Of a stretch of 8,505 nt of DNA, positions 5,603-8,505 are shown piece after piece. Every line of letters starts with the position of its first letter. Positions within the stretch are counted from its first letter, which is position 1. The stretch is from Clostridiaceae bacterium UBA4839 (lineage in GTDB: Bacteria; Bacillota; Clostridia; Clostridiales; Caloramatoraceae), in NCBI GenBank assembly GCA_002400085.1, contig DHEX01000139.1, positions 1-8,505 on the forward strand, given 5' to 3'. The notes under the pieces are model-generated. The model did not search any database. It saw only the letters and a list, made by a program, of their open reading frames with translations, and was not told the DNA's origin. Position numbers and translations under genes: made by a program.

Positions 5603-6859
5603 TTACATCTTTTCATGTATTTTTGCTAATAGCTCATCTATTTCATCTGAAAAGAAAGGCTCATCATCTTTATGACTATCATCCAAATTATCTAAACAAT
5701 TATAGGTAGCAATGTCTTTATATAATTTTTTAAAGCTAGTTGTAGCTTTAAATTTTTGATATTCGTCCTTAGGGGACTTCCCTTCTAATAAAAGTTTTTC
5801 TCCTAAAGGAGTTAAATCATATTCTTCACTCATAATAAAGGAAACTTCTAAAAGAGGAATATTAAAATTATTGGCTACTATCAATTCTGCAAAAAGTATT
5901 TCAAAATCTACCTCTTCAACATATATAGGTTGTATAAGCTGCAGGTAATAGCCTATAGGAGTAAGCAGACAAGCATCTATAATAACGTTCAGCTCAAGCT
6001 TTAAAGCTAAAGCAATTTCCAACTCATCATTATTAATATTAGAATCATTTATTGAATTTATAAACTCAAAATCCAATTCTTCAAAACTTGTATTGCTTTT
6101 CATATTAAATTTTTTAAAAATGTCATCTAAGAAATCATCAAGAAAAACTGCATTTTTAAATAAGTTTTGCAAAGATTCCTTTGAAAAAGTATTTTCATCG
6201 TAAGTAAAAGTACTGCAAAGAGCCCTTGAAGCTATAGCCAAAGTTGCATCATATATTTTCTGCAATTGTTCTATGCTTGAAAGCTTTAAAAAAGCATCTG
6301 TATTTTCATATATGACCATAGCTCTGTATGTGTTTATTGAAGGCATTTTTTTTAGCAGTTTAAGCTCATATGCGGTATTAGTAAGAAAAATAACATAATA
6401 AATTTCTTTGAAGCTTAATAAGTTTATAAAAGAATCACTTTCATCTTCCAGTATTAATCCATCCTTATCTATACCTATATCTGGCATACAATGCTCTAAA
6501 AATATCTTCATATCTTTTAAAACAGGATGATTATCTAAATTAAATATTGTGTATTCAAATTTAAAATCCTTTAAAGCTTTTTTATCATATATAGGTATAA
6601 CTGTAGGTACTACTATAGAATCATCATTAAAATTTCTTCTTATTTGAGTGTTGATAAAATTAGCAGGCGTCAATGGTGTACTAGGTACAAGTGCAGAGTA
6701 ATACCATATTCTGTATAAATAAGGCAATGCTTTTATTACAAGTTTGCGATCCTTTGATTTAAGAGGCTTTAAAGCACGTAAAAAACTCTCTTTAAATATA
6801 TTGAGTATTCCATAAATAGTTTCCGTGCTGTTACAATAATTTATTATATTAGTATCCAC
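5603..6859 (-). CDS. Uncharacterised 418-residue protein
   Basis: I do not recognise a family. The start is GTG at 6859–6857, supported by GGGAGG at 6865–6870 with a short 5-nt gap. There is no signal peptide or clear membrane segment, so it should be cytoplasmic. The middle is acidic and Asn-rich (about 235–280). Two similar motifs, LTPIGYYLQL (299–308) and LTPLGEKLLL (349–358), lie 50 residues apart; LTPxG is common in winged-helix-like folds, so a repeated small domain is possible. The C-terminus is strongly acidic (DDSHKDDEPFFSDEIDELL). It diverges from the GH13 glucosidase gene over a shared 396-bp region, which may mean joint control but does not show a shared job. No obvious terminator follows. 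That it is a real gene is fairly sure from length, ribosome binding site and absence of competing frames. Confidence 0.75.
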   Translation of the reverse strand: MDTNIINYCNSTETIYGILNIFKESFLRALKPLKSKDRKLVIKALPYLYRIWYYSALVPSTPLTPANFINTQIRRNFNDDSIVVPTVIPIYDKKALKDFKFEYTIFNLDNHPVLKDMKIFLEHCMPDIGIDKDGLILEDESDSFINLLSFKEIYYVIFLTNTAYELKLLKKMPSINTYRAMVIYENTDAFLKLSSIEQLQKIYDATLAIASRALCSTFTYDENTFSKESLQNLFKNAVFLDDFLDDIFKKFNMKSNTSFEELDFEFINSINDSNINNDELEIALALKLELNVIIDACLLTPIGYYLQLIQPIYVEEVDFEILFAELIVANNFNIPLLEVSFIMSEEYDLTPLGEKLLLEGKSPKDEYQKFKATTSFKKLYKDIATYNCLDNLDDSHKDDEPFFSDEIDELLAKIHEKM

Positions 6860-6897
6860 TTTATCCTCCCTTTTCCATACGTTTTCCTTTTAATTAA

Positions 6898-6935
6898 AAT
6901 ATTACTTGAAAAAGTAAAATACATCAAGTAGTATT
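6898..6935. promoter_or_regulatory. Inverted repeat carrying overlapping divergent promoter-like elements
   Basis: Arms AATATTACTTGA (6898–6909) and TCAAGTAGTATT (6924–6935) are complementary at 11 of 12 positions with a 14-nt spacer. Because of this symmetry each strand shows a promoter-like pair with a 17-bp spacer. On the plus strand it is TTGAAA (6906–6911) and TAGTAT (6929–6934). On the minus strand it is TTGATG (6927–6922) and TAATAT (6904–6899). The minus one is about 30 bp above the ribosome binding site of the 418-residue protein gene. The plus one would give the glucosidase a leader of about 315 nt. A further ACTTGAT half-site lies at 6982–6988. Confidence 0.45.
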
Positions 6936-7045
6936 AATATCTTTTGCACCTTATGGAAAACTTATTCAACATTTCAAAAAAACTTGATTATACTAATACT
7001 TCTGCATTCCGGCCATATAAATCCCTTATACATAATAATATAAAA

Positions 7046-7180
7046 ATATATTACGCTCACTTTTCCATTTGAAGGATTCCCATGGTTGCTTTTGCTCATA
7101 TAGATGATAATATTATATAGGTAACAGCATTATTTGTGTTATCCATATAGCCATTTATTTAATATATATAACGCTCAATT
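7046..7180. repeat. 17-bp direct repeat pair upstream of the glucosidase gene
   Basis: ATATATTACGCTCACTT (7046–7062) and ATATATAACGCTCAATT (7164–7180) agree at 15 of 17 positions, 118 bp apart, on either side of the candidate promoter/palindrome. The shared ACGCTCA is unusual in such AT-rich DNA. They could be paired regulator sites; no function is shown. Confidence 0.4.
7086..7149 (+). promoter_or_regulatory. Candidate glucosidase promoter with operator-like palindrome
   Basis: TTGCTT (7086–7091) and TAATAT (7108–7113) form a moderate sigma-A-like pair with a 16-bp spacer. Immediately after it, TATATAGGTAACA (7114–7126) and TGTTATCCATATA (7137–7149) form a 13-bp-arm inverted repeat with one mismatch and one G–T pair, centred near the expected start of transcription. 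This is where a repressor (LacI or GntR type, for instance) would bind. There is no U-tract after it, so it is not a terminator. The palindrome is seen; the promoter and repressor role are inferred. Confidence 0.4.
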
Positions 7181-7255
7181 AAGCTATCGGAAACTTCTAA
7201 TTTTATATTTTGAAAACCATAAATTCACATTAAGTTATAAAAGGTGGTGCTTATT

Positions 7256-8505
7256 TTGAAAAGAACTTGGTGGAAAGAAAGTATAGCTTATCAAATTTAT
7301 GTACGAAGTTTTAAGGACACAAATGGTGATGGTATCGGTGATTTAAAAGGAATAATTGAGAAGCTTGATTATTTAAAAGATATTGGCTTTGATATGGTTT
7401 ATCTTAATCCAATAAACAAGTCGCCCAATGATGACAATGGATATGACATAAGTGATTACTACGATATTATGGATGAGTTCGGAACAATGGAGGATTTTAA
7501 CCTTCTTGTAGAAGAACTCCATAAAAGGGATATGAAGCTTATAATGGACATGGTTATAAATCACACGTCGGATGAGCATCCTTGGTTTGTAAAAAGTAGA
7601 AGCTCTAAAGACAATCCATATAGAAACTACTACATTTGGCAGCATGGGAAAGATGGCAACCCTCCAAACAACTGGGGCTCGTTTTTTGGCGGAAGTGCAT
7701 GGGAATATGATGAAATAACTGGAGAATATTACCTGCACCTATTTTCCAAAAAAATGCCTGATTTAAATTGGAGATGTGATGAAGTTAGAAAAGAAATATT
7801 TAAAATGATTAAATTTTGGATTGATGCAGGGGTTGATGGTTTTAGATTTGATGCCATTAACCATTTAGAAAAGGACTTCAACTTCCCTGATGCAGAGGTT
7901 AAAGAAGGGCAATTATATGGTGATTTTATAAAATACGTTCAAAACCTTCCAAAAGTGCATGACTATATAAGGCAACTCAGGAAAACCTTGTTTAATACCG
8001 GAGACCATGTTTTAATTGGTGAAACTGGCGGAATCAGCTATCATAACGCATTCATCTATACAGGCGAAGACAGGGGTGAACTTGATATGACATTCCACTT
8101 TGATATGCATTCTGTTGGAAGGGGAAAAAATGCTTGGGAAAAAAGAAAGATTGACTTGGTACATGAAATAAAAAATAGTATGAGCGGATGGCAGCAAAGG
8201 GATGATAAGGAAGGTTGGTGCCCAATATTCTATTCAAATCACGATTCAACAAGAACAGTATCAAGGCTTGGAAATGATAGGGATTACCACAATAAGTCGG
8301 CTAAAATGCTTGCAACACTTCAGCTGACGCAAAAAGGAACCCCATTTATATACTATGGAGACGAAATTGGAATGACTAATGCATGGGATTTTGAACTTGA
8401 AGATTATAGGGATGCTTCTATATTTAATAAGTATAGGGACTTTGTTGATACAGGTCTTGTAACTCGTGAAAACTATATAAAGGGGCTTCATTTAACATCA
8501 CGTGA
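7256..8505 (+). CDS. GH13 alpha-glucosidase (oligo-1,6-glucosidase/maltase type), 3' end cut off
   Basis: 416 codons are present; family members have about 555, so the C-terminal domain is beyond the window. The start is TTG, with AGGTGG at 7242–7247, 8 nt upstream, giving the usual (M)KRTWWKESIAYQIY. Seen in order: calcium loop DTNGDGIGD (21–29); substrate-loop NDDNGYDISDY (58–68); region I DMVINHTSDEH (98–108); PDLNW (168–172); region II GFRFDAI with nucleophile Asp199; region III LIGETGG with acid/base Glu256; region IV SNHDSTRTVSRLGND with Asp330. The enzyme would hydrolyse terminal alpha-glucosidic bonds of short oligosaccharides in the cytoplasm (no signal peptide). Val after the nucleophile is typical of oligo-1,6-glucosidases; Ala200 here leans towards alpha-1,4 substrates, though this is not decisive. 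No sugar transporter or regulator gene is in the window. It stays open to the edge with no frameshift. Confidence 0.9.
   Translation, partial: MKRTWWKESIAYQIYVRSFKDTNGDGIGDLKGIIEKLDYLKDIGFDMVYLNPINKSPNDDNGYDISDYYDIMDEFGTMEDFNLLVEELHKRDMKLIMDMVINHTSDEHPWFVKSRSSKDNPYRNYYIWQHGKDGNPPNNWGSFFGGSAWEYDEITGEYYLHLFSKKMPDLNWRCDEVRKEIFKMIKFWIDAGVDGFRFDAINHLEKDFNFPDAEVKEGQLYGDFIKYVQNLPKVHDYIRQLRKTLFNTGDHVLIGETGGISYHNAFIYTGEDRGELDMTFHFDMHSVGRGKNAWEKRKIDLVHEIKNSMSGWQQRDDKEGWCPIFYSNHDSTRTVSRLGNDRDYHNKSAKMLATLQLTQKGTPFIYYGDEIGMTNAWDFELEDYRDASIFNKYRDFVDTGLVTRENYIKGLHLTSR

Noticed and set aside
7373..8491. Several minus-strand ORFs of 61–121 codons
   Set aside because: All are antisense to the GH13 gene, whose conserved motifs run continuously through the same DNA.

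Overview
The window is AT-rich, with compact genes, strong purine-rich ribosome binding sites (GGAGG, AGGGGG), several TTG/GTG starts and U-tract hairpin terminators. The protein types (a DAACS symporter, a HutD–DUF2087 fusion, an MBOAT/SGNH acylation pair and an oligo-glucosidase-type GH13 enzyme) fit a Clostridium-like Firmicute. The species cannot be named from the sequence. It looks like ordinary chromosome, with accessory repeat elements in the intergenic spaces.

Left part (1–891, minus strand). The window opens with the first 68 codons of a sodium/proton:dicarboxylate or amino-acid symporter. Upstream of it is a degenerate sigma-54-type -24/-12 motif and a perfect 12-bp-arm inverted repeat. 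Further upstream is a short ORF starting with a Fis-like helix-turn-helix, of the kind that ends sigma-54 activators. Together these suggest a sigma-54-controlled transporter beside the remnant of its activator; this is inference. Next comes a 95-bp nested inverted-repeat element whose inner hairpin is a terminator.

Positions 892–2305 (minus strand). A flavin-reductase-like FMN protein is followed, with a 17-bp overlap, by a HutD/Ves-type cupin fused to a C-terminal DUF2087 domain. The two are probably translationally coupled behind one promoter near 2300 and end at the terminator at 737–778.

Positions 2306–2915 are non-coding and hold three copies of an 83–88-bp repeat with GGGACA-type ends. 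A fourth, partial copy lies about 3 kb away at 5505–5564.

Positions 2916–5502 (plus strand). A two-gene operon encodes an MBOAT membrane O-acyltransferase (AlgI/DltB-like, TTG start) and a membrane-anchored SGNH/DltD-like partner. They most likely O-acylate an extracellular or cell-wall polymer together, and a strong terminator follows.

Positions 5603–6859 (minus strand) encode a 418-residue protein I do not recognise. It diverges from a GH13 alpha-glucosidase gene (7256 to the window edge, plus strand, TTG start, 3' end cut off). The 396-bp divergent intergenic region contains symmetrical promoter-like elements built on an inverted repeat, an operator-like palindrome and a 17-bp direct repeat.

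No rRNA, tRNA, CRISPR array or intact transposase is visible.
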